NCBI RefSeq assembly: GCF_022539665.2
Contig: NC_081339.1
Coordinates: forward strand, 5,756,017-5,820,016
Length of the DNA: 64,000 nucleotides
Direction of reading: 5' to 3'
From: Daphnia carinata
Lineage: Eukaryota > Arthropoda > Branchiopoda > Diplostraca > Daphniidae
Position 1 is the first letter of the stretch. The number at the start of each line of letters is the position of its first letter. A program made the position numbers and the translations under genes. A model generated the notes under the pieces. It did not search any database, was not told where the DNA came from, and worked only from the letters and a program-made list of their open reading frames with translations. Shown in pieces: positions 1 through 14,499 of this stretch.

Positions 1-1552
<1,552 letters not shown>

Positions 1553-2364
1553 AAAAAGAAATATGGGTCGTGATGGTGAATGTGTGCCAGTTTTTTTTTG
1601 GTAACGCGTTCGAGCGAGGCAGAAGATGCTTTACTTACGGGAAAATGATGATTATTATGCTAAAGCGAAAGAACGTTACCTAGTGGTGTGCAGGTGTTGG
1701 GCGTGCTGGCGATCGCTAACCAATTGGCCTTGTGAACAACTCTATAAACATTGAGGAAAATATCTGATGGCGTTGTGCGCCGTCACGGTCGGTAATTGTG
1801 TAAGAGGAATGTCTCATGTTCTTCTTTATGTTGGCTGATCTGTAGTGAAAGCGAAGGAGGAATCAAAATGATTAGATGTTTAAAGTTGGCTTATAAAATG
1901 ATGTCTAACTATATCATTTCGTGATGAAACATCATTCGTAAAACGATCGGCAGTGTACGGTTCAGTCCAATTGTTTACGGCGAATTGTTCGGCCGTGTAA
2001 ACGATGGCACATCGATTGGCTGCTCGGGAATCTACTTGGTACCCACAGCCACGATAATACCTAACGAAGCAGCAAAAAAACATAAGAATTTTGAACGTCT
2101 GTAAATATCGAGTGTGATACCGTTTGCAAGATGTTTGCAGCCGAAAACGAACAAAATCAAAGGCTGGTAGCCTAACCTTAAAGGTAAACCGTATCACATC
2201 GATACCGTTATAGAAAACAGGGGAATTAATTAAGCAAAGAAAGAGTGGTCGTTCTTGTTCTTAACAGTACATCGCTGGGAGATGGCGGACACTTGGAAAA
2301 GTAGATAAAAAGGCAGGCCATCTCCACCGACGGTCCGCAGCAGTTCCAGATCGTCTTCGGCAAA
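1553..2364. other. Intergenic spacer between the collagen-like genes
   Basis: There is no convincing coding sequence. It must hold the 3' UTR of copy A and the promoter of copy B. An A-rich TATA-like stretch (GATAAAAAGG) lies near 2303, about 60 bp before the copy B start codon, which is a plausible core promoter but unproven. Confidence 0.4.
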
Positions 2365-4827
2365 ATGTTGTCGCCTTTCTTGTTTTCTTCCGTTTGTTTC
2401 ATCGCCATTTTGTCCGCCCACACGCAAACGTTTCACACTTCGTCCAGGCATCTACATCCAGGTATGTTTGACTTTCTTTTTGTTTTTTTCTTTCGGGGGT
2501 TAAAGTGCAAGTGTTTGATGATGGTACCTCCGAATGTTGACGTTGTTTTGTTGGAAACCCAAACAGAACTGGATCCGTACGACGAAAGCGATTCAATCGA
2601 AGGGGATACAACGTTCGGTGGCGGTCCAACCGGCCCGCCAGTGCCTTATCCGACACTAGACGACGAAGAAATGGATGAACCACTTGGTACCTCATATCTG
2701 AAAAAATGAAAATCATAGTTCATTCCAAAACTAACAGTGAATTCATTTTCAATTGAATTTTACCTTGCGTAGGTACATTTGATGTGGAAGCATTTCGCAA
2801 ACATTCGCTGTATGAACCTTGGAGCAAAGCTTCGAGGTACATGAACGAGAAACTGAGATTCATCACCAAGTACATTCCTCTGACGCCAGGTCCAACCGGT
2901 AACGCCATCTTCCGACACTTTGTTCCATTCCTTCCAACTGACACTGAAGTGAGTGCAACGTTAGAATCGAATTCGGATTGTTTTAGGTCCCCCTGGACCG
3001 CCAGGACCTACGGGACCAACAGGAGCAACAGGGCCGACTGGGCCAGACGGCCCCACAGGCCCTACAGGGCCAACGGGGCCTCCTGGTGCAGCCGGAGCTG
3101 ATGGGGCGAACGGGGTAAACGGTGCGAACGGAGCACCTGGCGCTAATGGCGCACCTGGGGGAGCTGGACCAGACGGCACTCCTGGCACGGACGGTACAGG
3201 TGGCACTCCAGGTGCCGCTGGAGCGGATGGAACACCGGCTACCTCTAGCGCAACAGCTGGAGGAGGAGGAGGCGGAGGAGGTGGTGGCGCTGCTGATGGC
3301 ACTACAGCAGGTGGTGCCGGCGGCGCGGGCGGTGCTCGTTCTTTGCGCGCATTCAACCTGCCAGTGGGTCCACCAACACCCGAGGGCGTCACTGATGGTA
3401 AGCCAATCATCATTAACATCTTTGTTCTTTGACGTAACAAATTCACTTCTTTTTTTTTCTGTTTTTCAACTTACATTTTGCCACGTTTGACATCAAAGCA
3501 GATAGGCAGCGTCGTTCTGTACGCCATGACGCATCACCTGCATTTCGTAAGAAATCTCAGTTAGAGCCTTGGTATAAAGCATCCAGATATGTCAGCGAGA
3601 AATTGCGAATTTTCACCAAATACATTTCAATAACACCTGGACCAACAGGTAATTGCATTTTGATTCATCTCTGCCTAATAATAATAATAATAATTAAAAA
3701 TAAAAAAGAAGGCCCGAAAAACGATAACAAGTTTCCCCTTTTGCAACGCAACGACAAGTTCACGTTTTTGTTTGTCGTTGACAGGACCACCTGGTCCCAC
3801 GGGACCTACTGGCCCTACAGGCCCGACGGGTCCTACTGGGCCGACAGGACCTACCGGCGCTGCTGGGGCCATAGGGGCGGCTGGGCCGGCTGGTCCGAAT
3901 GGAGCTGCTGGTCAAGATGGACAGGCTGGTGTAGATGGCGCTGCGGGTGTTGACGGTGTGGTGGGCGCCCCCGGTTCTGACGGTGCCAACGGGGCAGACG
4001 GGGCAGACGGCGCCGCCGGTGCAGCTGGTGGAGGTGGATCTTCCTCTTCGTCCGCTGCCGGAGGAGGTGGCGGAGGTGGTGGTGGAGGAGGTCGTCGCTC
4101 GTTCGATGCCTACCGCTTTGTATCGGAAGGCCCCATTGGACCACCATCGCCCTATGAAGACGATCCTTACGGTACGTTTCGAACTCGCGCCTTTCTTCTT
4201 GATACGACGTCCGTACTTAAGCATCATTTACTACCTAGGTCCCGTTGACAGATTGCTTGAACGCGGAGAGAGGGCGCTAGTTAGCTTACTTGACCACAAT
4301 GCCGCATGGCAGCCGTGGTACAAGGCGGGCAGATACGTCGTCAATAAACTCAGGTTCTTCCAAACGTATTTCCCGTTAACGGGACCCACAGGTAAAATGG
4401 CCATTTCGCTTCGTTTATCTTTCATGGCATATCTTTGATGAATCTTTTCTTGAATGCAGGGCCTACAGGGCCGCCTGGCTCTCCAGGTCCAACAGGACCT
4501 CCAGGACCGACGGGACCTACGGGGGCAATAGGACCGACTGGACCAGACGGTCCTGCGGGTCCACCAGGACCACCAGGCAATGACGGCATACCCGGCGTTC
4601 CTGGCGTCAATGGCGCTGCAGGCACTCCTGGAGCTGCTGGACCACCCGGAGCGGACGGTGTTCCTGGCGTACCGGGGGTACCAGGCGCGTCCGGCGCACC
4701 TGGCGCAGGTGGAGGATCTTCGTCTTCATCTGCGGCAGGAGGAGGCGGCGGCGGAGGTGGTGGTGGTGGCCGAGCCTTCGATTTAATTCCTTCGCCCAAT
4801 TATCTGAAAAATCGTCCCATATCCTGA
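2365..4827 (+). CDS. Collagen-like secreted protein, complete (copy B)
   Basis: Model: 2365-2461, 2567-2686, 2773-2898, 2987-3397, 3502-3648, 3785-4171, 4239-4391, 4460-4827 (TGA); 602 residues. The start is chosen because it opens a typical signal peptide ([18 protein letters not shown]). An acidic linker follows, then three modules. Each has a conserved helical motif ([60 protein letters not shown]), a Gly-X-Y stretch and a poly-Gly/Ala tail. Modules 2 and 3 match the two complete modules of the upstream copy exon by exon, so the pair arose by tandem duplication. Every intron is phase 1, so each module could duplicate without breaking frame. The predicted product is an extracellular structural or matrix protein; the repetitive codons make some residue counts approximate. 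Confidence 0.85.
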
Positions 4828-5030
4828 AATGTCCGTCAATGTTTAATGGCATTTTTCAAACTATGAAAAAAAATTGAGTTGGGGTTTTTGCTCAGAAGGT
4901 GGTGGATTGGAAATCTTCTGCATCATCGTCGTAATCATTGTATTTTTTTTTTTTCGATAATTGCGTGTCTCTCTTCAAATAGATAACAACCTGTAAAAAT
5001 TGCACATTGTTGTCTTGCTATATACAGCCG

Positions 5031-6008
5031 TTACATTTCGCGACCTGTACGGGCCAGTTTGGAATTGTACCAGACGAGTTCGTAGGCGTCGTAGCCCCAC
5101 CATTCAGCGTCGTCAATCATTTTCAAATCATTGGACCAGGGATTGAATTTCGAATCGAAACGGACCAGTCCGTAATCTTCCAACGATTTGAGCGTCTTGA
5201 TGTTCCCTTGAACTTCGTCCAGCGTGTGGCTTCCAGTTGGCGGAAGCAAATGTATTTCGACGCCCATTTGCCTGACGTGATCCATCATGCCAGAAGAGAG
5301 AATTTGTGGCAAGACGATCCACTCGTCTCCTTCAATGTCGATCTTTAAGTAATCAATGATTTGACCTCCGTGTCCAAGTAAATTGTGGTAAATGGAGTCC
5401 AGTGATTTCATCGTCCAGTTTGTTTTCGAATCCAATCTCTGCTCGTCGCGATCGCTTAATCCCAGATCGTAGAAATGAATTTTCGAGGTGTGGTCGTGTC
5501 TGCTGCGATTCATGGAAGGATCAAAGGCGTAAACGCGACATCCCAATGCTTCCATCGCTTCGTCAAACGACCACTCGTTTTTGATGCCAAATGAATAGAC
5601 TAGACATTCGCTGAACTCCTTCTTCGTCACTGGAGGCCAAGCTCCACTTGCTCTTTCAGGTCTGACGGCCGGATCTAAGCAAACGGCTTTTTGGCCGTCC
5701 ACACCGGCCGTGAAAATGACGTTGCCGCCGAAATCGTGCGATAGACGACACGACGAGCTATTGGACCATTCCACATAGGCGATGATTTGTTCCATAGTCA
5801 GTTCTTCTACTCGATGGAACCTCCAGTCGATGCCACCGCCACAGTTTTGACCGAACCAATTTGTTGATAAACTTCTGACCACTCGTTGAAAACAGTTTTT
5901 GGCGTTGAAATGCTCGTCTTGGAAGGAAAGAACAATCAGCCCTGTTACGAACACAACTGCTATGGCGAGTGATTGAGCTAGTAGCCATTTTTTCACATTA
6001 GGACCCAT
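5031..6008 (-). CDS. METTL24-like / Methyltransf_22 family membrane-anchored methyltransferase
   Basis: A single exon encodes 325 residues. The N-terminus has one hydrophobic segment (about residues 9-29, SLAIAVVFVTGLIVLSF) after a short basic tail, as in a type II Golgi or ER membrane protein. The lumenal part carries an FkbM/Methyltransf_22-type fold. It has a Cys-rich entry (C39, C55, C87, C110, C134), a Rossmann-like strand ending in VYAFDPSM (about 157-164), and the conserved YLKIDIEGDEW motif (about 219-229) that in the FkbM family lies near the SAM/catalytic site. Overall this resembles animal METTL24 and its nematode relatives; the substrate is unknown. The gene is convergent with collagen-like copy B (203 bp between stops). 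The absence of introns is unusual here and could reflect retroposition. Confidence 0.75.
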   Translation of the reverse strand: MGPNVKKWLLAQSLAIAVVFVTGLIVLSFQDEHFNAKNCFQRVVRSLSTNWFGQNCGGGIDWRFHRVEELTMEQIIAYVEWSNSSSCRLSHDFGGNVIFTAGVDGQKAVCLDPAVRPERASGAWPPVTKKEFSECLVYSFGIKNEWSFDEAMEALGCRVYAFDPSMNRSRHDHTSKIHFYDLGLSDRDEQRLDSKTNWTMKSLDSIYHNLLGHGGQIIDYLKIDIEGDEWIVLPQILSSGMMDHVRQMGVEIHLLPPTGSHTLDEVQGNIKTLKSLEDYGLVRFDSKFNPWSNDLKMIDDAEWWGYDAYELVWYNSKLARTGREM

Positions 6009-7852
6009 TTATGCTTGGGTATTGTTTTTTTGTTGTTTTTAGAGAAAGTTCCGCTTTCTCGCAAGAGGCCGCAACGAGTTTGGGATAAGATGGTTAAATG
6101 AAGGGATTCTTCACCCTACCTAGTTACGACTATGCTTTCATTTTGTTTGGCCGCCCTCTTTGCGTTGCTGACGTGATAGATTACGCCCATTCATAGTTCC
6201 CTTACGGCTAAATGGACGTTAAAGAAAAGTTGATTACCCTGTCATTGTTGATGGACATCTCCAACCAGCTCCTTATTTCAGCTGCCACTCGTCAGACCAG
6301 GATTCAAAATCATGAGAGAAAAACTAAATTTGAAAAGAAAAAGAAAAGTTACCTTAAGAGACAGGTAAATTGTAGAACACAGGTTACCAATAATGCTATT
6401 ACATTTTATTGACTTCATCTAAAATATATGTAATCAAACTATTATGCAACATTAACCTAAGAAGCAGGTGGCAATTTGCTCCTTTCAATTCCTTACTCGA
6501 ATAGACAAGTGTCTGATTCCCCACTTTTTACAGTTTTACTATACCAATAGTCATTGAATAATTAGAATTTACCTGACACGAAAAGCTGGCTTTTAATTGT
6601 TAATATTTCATTACTTAGAGTTTGCCTTAAGAGAACGGCACTGTTCTAGCGGTAGCCATTTTGTAATGCCCATTCGATAGCCAATTCCTCAGAATTTCAA
6701 ACCTTTGAATAAATATATTTTAGGTTAATTGGTGGGAGCAACCAATTCAAAGCATGAATTCTAATTGACTTGTACAGGGTAAACCACAAAAAAAGATTTA
6801 AAATAATAGATTTTCAATAAAACTATTTAGAATACCTGAAATATTATCCTGATTTATCGGATCGGTTCTTCGAAAACGTGCAACTAAATGGCCTGAGATC
6901 CCGCCCTTCCCACCACGTTAATGTCAAAAATTCGTCTGCTTTGCGGTATAGTGTGCAGCGCCATTGCCGAAAGAATTCTGGACGCTTCCAAATACCATTT
7001 CTAGCTCAGCATGTTTAATTCTATTTACCAATTTTATGGAAAATCTTCGTAGTCTAAATAAATTATCAATTTGAATAAAACACTTACTTGTAGCCACAAT
7101 CAAATTACATAATTACGGCCATTTATCAATTTTATCGCATTAACTATTGATCGAATTCCACTAACGATACGATTATTTAGGAGCTATGTCTTTTTTTTGC
7201 TTGACTTTTTTAGCTGTTGGTGATGAGAGAGAGTTCCAATGGTTGCTGCTGATTTTTTGCCCTAATCTGACCTCATTCATGGACCTCCTACTCTGTTACA
7301 ACCGTTAATTTTCATCTTATCTACATGGTGGAAGAATATTCACTTTCCAATTGAACTTGTTATTGACATTGAGTGACAAATTTTGTTGGACAAAAAAAAA
7401 GCCGAGTGCCTCCGATTTTCGACCACCCTGTTAAAGTGAACCCTGTTTCAACTCCTTCTCTTCCCTACTATACAGGTGGGTAACTTTTAATCTCCCAGTA
7501 ACAAAATTCCTTTTTTATTTTGAAAAATTCAGTTTATTTTTATCTAAAGTTCTGCATTTATCTTTAACTCTGTTTAAAAGGATTCCTTGGGAAATCTTGT
7601 AGATCTTTCGAGTTTTAAGAACCATCCAGCATGTTTCGCTTTTGGATATTTACGTCTACATAGTTATTCTCCTTTTTGTGATTGTTGGACATAGCATTCC
7701 CCTGTACCGGTTCATTTGTTTATCATTAAACTGAACTTTTTCAATTCTTTATTTTGGTAGTGATGGAAACGTCAAGCAATATAAGCAGATGTTTCTGTAT
7801 TTGTCTTTATTAATTTCATTTGTTAACCATTTACAGTGCCAAATCATTGGAA
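6009..7852. other. Intergenic region upstream of the RBM26-like gene
   Basis: It is AT-rich with no supported coding sequence. It separates the divergent METTL24-like (-) and RBM26-like (+) genes and must hold both promoters. A plausible non-coding first exon of the RBM26-like gene ends at 7475 (CAG before gtgggtaac), pairing with the acceptor ending at 7836. This is inference. Confidence 0.35.
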
Positions 7853-10800
7853 ATGATCATTGAGAACCCTGAAGCTCTGAAATCGTGGCTCACAGCTGTT
7901 CTGGCTCCCTTGTAAGTATAATGTGTTAAATTTTGTCGTGGTATGAACACCGATTTCAGTAGCATGATTCTTTCAGGTGTGATGCAGACCCTGCAGCCCT
8001 CGCCAAATATGTCCTTGCTTTGGCGAAAAAAGAGAAGCCAGAATCTGAATTGCGTGGAGCCATGTGTGATCAACTGGATGTATTTTTGCAGCAGGAGACA
8101 AAAGGGTTTGTTGACAAACTATTCATCACTTTGGAGACCAAATCGTACCTGCAGTCAAACCCTGAACCCCCGTCGACACAACCAGAATCTGCCTCGTGCA
8201 CCACCGAACAGGCCAATACAGGCGTTACTACTAACGGCCAAAATTTAGTCATTCCACCAGTCTCGGTCCCGGTAGTGCCACCTCCTGTTCCCGTCCTTTC
8301 GGCTACGTCAGCCGATTCGAGGACCAAAAAATCATCGTCAGATCGTACCAAGAGGAGATCCTGGAGTCCCAGGTCACGGTCACGGTCCCGCAGTCGGGAT
8401 CGTGACCGGGACCGGCCAGTTCGACGTTCTAGATCACGTGATCGATCAACTCGCGATCATAGAGGTGGTCGCAGTACGTGGGATGATCGTCGAACGAGCC
8501 GACGGAGTCCCGTCAACAGCAGACGATCGGACCGGAGACGCTCCCGTTCCCCTTTGCCACCTCGGCGTTCGTCTCGTAGCCCACGCAGCTCACGTCGTCA
8601 ACGTTCTCCGATCCCACCACCCCCCATCGTTGCTGCATTAGAAACCGTGGCTGTTGCTCCCGCTCTCGGTCTGGTGCCCACTGGAGTTGCTGGAACCGAT
8701 CCAACTATTGTAGTGGGATTGCCTGTTCCTCCTGCAGCCATTCAAAGCGTCGTCGTGGCCCCTCCGGCGGCTGTTCCGCAGCCACAGCTGGAACGGGGGC
8801 CCAAATTCCGATGCCGTGATTACGACGAAAAAGGTTACTGCATGCGTGGTGATCTCTGCCCGTACGATCATGGCACGGATCCGGTCGTCCTGGAAGATGT
8901 CGAGCTGTCGTCCGTGTTGAACTATAATCGACCTCCACCACCAGTGGGGGCCACAGGAACTAGTGCTGCTCCCCCTGGGCCGCTACCCGTGGGTCCGCCA
9001 CCTCATCTTCGCGGACCACCTCCTAGTCTGCCCCCATCTGGTAACAGTTAAATTTATCTTTTGAGAAAACAAAGGAGCCATTTTTATTGATTGTTATTTT
9101 ATTTTAGGAGAACCTTACAATCCTGATGCTCCTGGCATTAGCTGGCCTCCGCCGCCCTTGGTTGGCCTGCGTCCGTTGGGTCCACCACCGCCGTTTTGCC
9201 ACCCACCTTCACATCGCCTCCCGCCACCACACATGAGAATGCGAGGGCCATTGCCACCACGTGGTCCACCACCGATGGGCCTCCTAGGTTCTGCCCCTCC
9301 TCCTAGAGAACTAATCAATGTGCCTACTGCCGAGGATGGCATCGATGCCGGTGTAAAGAGGACCGTTAGAGAAGCTGGGCTTGATTCCGTAAACAGCAAA
9401 TCATATTTTATAAATCTTCAGTTTTAACCAAAATTTAAATGATTCAGGATGGACATCTCGTCAAGAAGGGTCACTTTGATTACAATCGTTTGGGTAATCC
9501 CCCAGTTCAGCAGCAGCAACAACAACAGCAGCAATCGACTGGACAGGCCAATCATGGACAACCACCTCAGCGACGCTTTGATCCAACGAATTGCTGCCTG
9601 GAAGTGAAAAAGATTCCTCGAGGACTGAACAACATTTCAGTCCTCAACAACCACTTTAGCAAGTTCGGCAAGATAGTCAACCTGCAGGTGTCGTACAACG
9701 GAGATTCGGAAGGTGCTCTAGTGACCTTCTCTTCTCACGCCGAGGCCCAAGCGGCCTACCGGAGTACCGAGGCCGTCCTGAATAATCGCTTCATCAAAGT
9801 GTTTTGGCACAACAAAGAAATGACTTCGCCGGAGATGAAAGGCAAGCAGGAGAACGTTCCCCCAACCTCGAAGGTCCCCATTAGGGAGCGGTTAGGAGGA
9901 GCACATCCTCAACGAGTGCTAGCCCAGTCGCAAACTGCAATCGTCGATGAAGTGGCCATGAAAGAAGCTTCGGAAGCCAAGGAGAAGGAAAGAGAGAAGG
10001 CCGTTGCGGCCATCAAAAGGAGTCAGGAGATATTGGCAGCCAAAGAAGCGCTGAAAAAGAAGCAAGAAGAGCAAAAGAGGGTACGTCGATGTTAAACTTG
10101 TGTTGCTGTTTTACGTACTAGGTCTAATGTGATATTCTTTGCAATTGTATAGGAGGCTACTAAATTGCAGGTGGATCTGCAACGGCGCAAGCAAGAGCTA
10201 CTAGACAAACAGCTGCAACAACAAAGAGTGTTGATTGAACGATTGGAAAAGAACAAGAGCACGATCAAGACGGACGAACGAGCCGCTGTGATGCAAACAG
10301 TCCGAAATCTTCAGGAGACGATCGAAAAGCTGAAAAAAGATCTTCAGACGACCAATCCGAATCAGGGCCATGCCGTCAATGCCAACGCTCCTGCCGTTGG
10401 AGCCCCTGCTCACCTAGCCAAAACTCCCGAAGAGGCCAAGAAAGAGATACTCGATGTGGAGATTGAGCTTTACCAGAAGCAGATGGAAGGATCGGACACG
10501 ACCGAGCTACAACGTCGAGTTCAAGAACTGAACTCGATTATTACCCAATCGCATCGAGGCCATCCGAGTATTCGACGTGGAGCCAGAATCAGCTCCAGAG
10601 GCACCATTCGAGGAAGAGGCCGTGGATTGGCTGCGAGATTATCAGCTCGTGGGAGGTTAGTTTTACCTGCTGATTATTTATGGCTCCTTTTTCCTTTTTA
10701 GCTAATGCAATTAAATCGCCTTGTTGTTGCAGGGGTCGAGGTGGTTACTATGTTGGTCCTCACGTGTCGGTGGATCGCAGACCTACCCAGCTCAAAGTCA

Positions 10801-11313
10801 CTGGCTTCGAACTTCATCAACAAGGAGATATACTTGCCCATTTTGCTGTAATATCACCATTTTTTGTTATCATTTTCCTGAATTAGGTTAAAATTGTGTT
10901 TTGTTTATTTAGAATTTTGGTGAAGTGGTCGACTACCACGTGGATGAAGATTTCCCGGCATTGACAATCCGTTACAAGTCTCGGAAGGACGCCGAAATGG
11001 CGTTGGCCCAAGGGCGCAACTTCACTGGCGCCAGCCTGACAGTCAGTTGGCACATGCCACCCGGTTCCGTCCCCAAAGTCAAGGATCACGTCGCTGCCGA
11101 GGAAGAAGACGACCCGAACGCCACTAGGAATGAGGGATCTGCTAGTGCTGAAGAGGACGACGAAGAGGAGAACGAGGTTCGTGATTGTAGACTAACGAAT
11201 TTCATTCATGCCGATTTGAAACTAATAATTGTTCGTTTCATCGACAGGGTCTGGATGATTTGTTAAACTACGAGGAAGACGACGAAGACGAAGAACGCTC
11301 CTGGAGGCGGTAG
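7853..11313 (+). CDS. RBM26: RBM26/RBM27-like RNA-binding protein (Drosophila Swm homologue)
   Basis: Model: 7853-7911, 7977-9040, 9108-9388, 9448-10080, 10153-10655, 10733-10847, 10913-11176, 11248-11313 (TAG); 994 residues. The N-terminal PWI-like helical domain (about 1-75) matches the vertebrate RBM26 start closely (IIENPEALKSWL, then CDADPAALAKYVLAL). Next come an Arg/Ser-rich region (about 140-230), a CCCH zinc finger (about 297-321, spacing C-x8-C-x5-C-x3-H), Pro-rich linkers and a Gln run. An RRM (about 515-590), a long charged coiled coil (about 640-790), a second RRM (about 862-935) and an acidic tail complete it. The family is nuclear and links to polyadenylated-RNA turnover (PAXT) in humans. 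The start is the first in-frame Met after the 7837 acceptor; an upstream coding exon cannot be excluded. A poly(A) signal lies at 11467-11472. Confidence 0.9.
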
Positions 11314-11940
11314 AAAAGTTGGAATTTACTTTGTTTTACACATGCTAAATGTACGAGTTGATGTCGAGTTACGGTACAAAAGAAAAGAAAAAAAAACTTC
11401 ACCGCAAACTTAAAAGTTCAAACAATATTCACGAACCTTTTCGAGTCGTGATCATTGATAAAGCTGAATAAAAAAATCTTATGGATTTTTCTCACCCTAA
11501 TTTCTATGGACTATTCAATTTTCTGTTTTAGAAAATATTCTTTTTTTTTATTGACTACCGATGACATAACATTGCAGATAACATGGCCACTTTCTCATCA
11601 TTTTGCTTCAAGTCACATTCTGAATCGAAAGTTTAGATGCCTAGTACCCAAATCAAAATATCGGTATGGAAAAAAAAAAGAACATGCACACGAAATATTT
11701 TTAAGTAGGGAAGAAATTATGCGGGTTTTACAATCGACATGAAATAAAAGGAGGCACTGTAATTTGGTGCGCGAAGAATTATGGCACACGTTGACATTGA
11801 TTAGCGTCAATCTAAAACTAAACAAAGAATAAGCACTGAAGGCAAAGCTCAATAGAGGACACTTAGTGAATAATGGCAGTGGATCAAACCAGCGAAAATG
11901 CTGCTCTTAGTCACACAAATGAGGAATCTTATGATTATTT
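11314..11940. other. Convergent spacer, RBM26-like / calumenin
   Basis: It holds the 3' UTRs of two convergent genes. AATAAA on the + strand at 11467-11472 serves the RBM26-like gene. TTTATT at 11547-11552 gives a minus-strand AATAAA that could serve calumenin. If both are used, the 3' UTRs overlap. Confidence 0.4.
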
Positions 11941-13168
11941 TTAAAATTCGTCGTGTCGATTGAGCGCCTCGCCGAAATCAGTAGCCTGAGACCCGACAAA
12001 TACATCGTATTTGTTAATGATTTCTTCTTTTGTCAGCTGACCGTCAGCGTCAGAGTCTGATTCTTGAATCAGATGCTTCGCTTCGGCTTCAGAATGATCG
12101 AAATCAGGGGGGATTATCCACTGTTTAACCTGATTAAATAACGATAGACATTTAAACGCGGTTCAGGACTGATTGACGTCAACGAAATCTTACCTCATCT
12201 GGGTCTAGGTGACCGTCTTTATTTTTGTCACGATAATTTTGAAATTGCTCTCGTTCGTTCCTAACCCAATCCGGCTCGTCTTCATGTCCGACTCCTCGAT
12301 ACATGTCACCAATGTACTCTTCTAATGAGATGAAGCCGTTCTTGTCTTTGTCAATATCTTCCATTGTTTCCACGACGACTATCTCCTTCATATGCGGAGC
12401 ATCTTCGGGGTGTAAAAAGTTGGTGAATTCCTCCTGCGTAAATCCAGTACCGAAATAAATTGTTTATCTATTTTCACGTAATGTTTGCCATGAGAGATTG
12501 TACCTTGTCAAGGGCATGATCGCCATTAGTATCGGCAATACCCCATCGACGCTGGTCTCGTCGAATCATGTCCTTGTATGAGAATCCTTCATCAGCATTA
12601 TTCTCCAACTCAGAGGGCTCCATGTCATCCATGAAACCATAGACCATTTTCTTGTACTCTTCCCATGTAATGGACCCTTTGTTTTCAGGATTGTGAGCTT
12701 TCCATTGGCGGTCAACATCTTCCATAATGTATCTTCTTTGGGTGTACTGAATCCATGATTTCAGTTCTTCCTTGGAAATTTTACCATCAACATCACGGTC
12801 AATTTTGTCCACAATTTTCCTGATGAATTAAGAAATAACTTTGTGAAAAAAAAAGTCTAGTTGCAAGAAAAGACTATGAATGTATACCCTAAACGCTCTT
12901 TGCTTTCTTCTGGAGATAGTTGGTCAAATGCTTTAGCTTCGTCACCCAAAAAAGCTTCATGATCATAGTCAGCATTGTGTTCCTCATTTTCAAAATGTTT
13001 ATGGCTGCTTAAGGGCTACAAATTTATCAGTTAGTCCAACAATACTTGGAAAATAAAAATTTATTGATTTTTAAATACCTCATCTTTAACTCTTGAAGTC
13101 TTGTTTGGTTTCGGAATAGCTGCAACAAGACTGACCGTTAGGCCCACGAGCAGTAAAGTCTGCCGCAT
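11941..13168 (-). CDS. CALU: Calumenin / reticulocalbin family EF-hand protein of the ER
   Basis: Model on the minus strand: 13168-13079, 13015-12888, 12819-12504, 12433-12194, 12129-11941; 320 residues. A signal peptide ([13 protein letters not shown]) opens the protein. The body contains the multiple CREC-type EF-hands; readable loops include [48 protein letters not shown] and [12 protein letters not shown]. The C-terminus is HDEF, the ER-retention signal typical of calumenin. Long stretches match vertebrate calumenin ([21 protein letters not shown]). The role in the family is as a low-affinity calcium-binding chaperone of the secretory pathway. A TATA-like ATATAAG on the minus strand near 13280 could be its core promoter (inference). 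Confidence 0.95.
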
Positions 13169-13591
13169 TTTGTGGGTATTTTGTTTTGCCAAACAATGTC
13201 GTGTCTGGAACAATCCAGAAAAGACGGAATCTATCACTGAACTAACTCGACGGCGTTTGGAACAACCCCCAGCCTTCTTATATTACAGTACTGAGCAGAC
13301 GACCGTTTCCAACGTCAAATGTTAAACGTCACCAATAGGTTTCGGCAACCTAACTGTGTTCGTGCCGACACGTTGTTTCCTACACTTAATCGTGCGATAG
13401 GACCAAATGTTTTGCATCATCAAGAGTTTGTGTAACATCGACAAACGGCGTGTATTTTGGCCGAACTCACAGTTAATATAGAATCAGAGTTAAATGCAAG
13501 GTGCGTAGAAACATGCGGTGGGAAGGCACCATCCATGGAATAAACTTAAACTAGATAGAGAAAATTTAGCAGTACTGTAAAGGAACATTCG

Positions 13592-14178
13592 TTAATGAAG
13601 CATTTGAAACTGATCAATGATTTCCTGGTGAAAGTGATCTGCTTTTTGCAGCATGTCTGTTTCAACGCGAAGTTGCTCTAGCTTTAGGCGTCTACGGTCA
13701 ACCTCCACCTATTTTATGTGAATATCATTTTAACATAAGCAATGCCTGATTGCAGTTTGTATGCTTTGTAGGACTTTAAGACGTACCATTAATTGACGCT
13801 GATCCTGTTCCTTTTTTTTTCGTAACGCATCGAGCAACAGCCGGTAACCAATAGCTCGTTTTTTCTCGATTTCTACAGCTGCCGCCGTTCTTCTGGCTTC
13901 TTTTTTGAAAGCATCAACCGTTTTCTCAAAATTTCTTGTTGCTATAAAAGAAAAACGTTATATAATTATGTATATTTTCCGAAATTAGAAATAAATGCAA
14001 TAGTAGGTGTTTCTAAGTAAAGTTTTCTCGTACTTTCGAGGAAATGATCGCACTCCCTCTTCAGTTTTTGCGTTTGATCGGCGACAGAAGGATCGAGGAT
14101 ACGAAGCCTGTGAATATCATCGATGAACAGTCCTTGGCGAGCTAGTTCGTCTTCTGCAGAACCACTATTTCCATCCAT
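13592..14178 (-). CDS. IFT20: Intraflagellar transport protein 20
   Basis: Model on the minus strand: 14178-14034, 13941-13787, 13708-13592; 138 residues, against about 132 for the human protein. The N-terminal motif GLFIDDIHRLRILDP matches the family signature of IFT20, and the rest is a predicted coiled coil ending in IIDQFQMLH. IFT20 is the small IFT-B subunit that also sits at the Golgi and helps sort ciliary membrane cargo. In an arthropod its use would be limited to ciliated sensory neurons and possibly sperm. All three exons keep frame (phases 1 and 2). It lies between calumenin and PLGRKT on the same strand, but there is no sign of a shared transcript. Confidence 0.9.
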
Positions 14179-14499
14179 AACTGAAGATTTGTTGCACTGA
14201 CAATGATTAAACCTTGTTTGTTTTAAACAAACAGTTGCTATGGCAACTGAATGTGGCATCACTTCAAGAGGTATTTTCAAAAACACATTACATAACATAC
14301 AACATGGTCATCATCCCTATACAAAATATTGCTTGACTAAATATGTCTCATGATATTTTGCATTACTGAATCACATTTATAATTCTAAGTTGAATGAACA
14401 GTAGCTTCACAGCATGTAAATATAGAAAGCCTGGCTACACATACATCAAAATACTAGCAACTGGGTTTACGTAAACTGACTAGGTTTCACAATCACAGT

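Noticed and set aside
2961-4799. Proline/alanine-rich minus-strand frames opposite the collagen-like exons
   Set aside because: They are the complement of Gly-X-Y codons and poly-Gly; the plus strand has signal peptide, splice sites and conserved modules.
6212-6412. 66-codon open frame upstream of the RBM26-like gene
   Set aside because: Lys-rich low-complexity composition with no domain and no splice partners.
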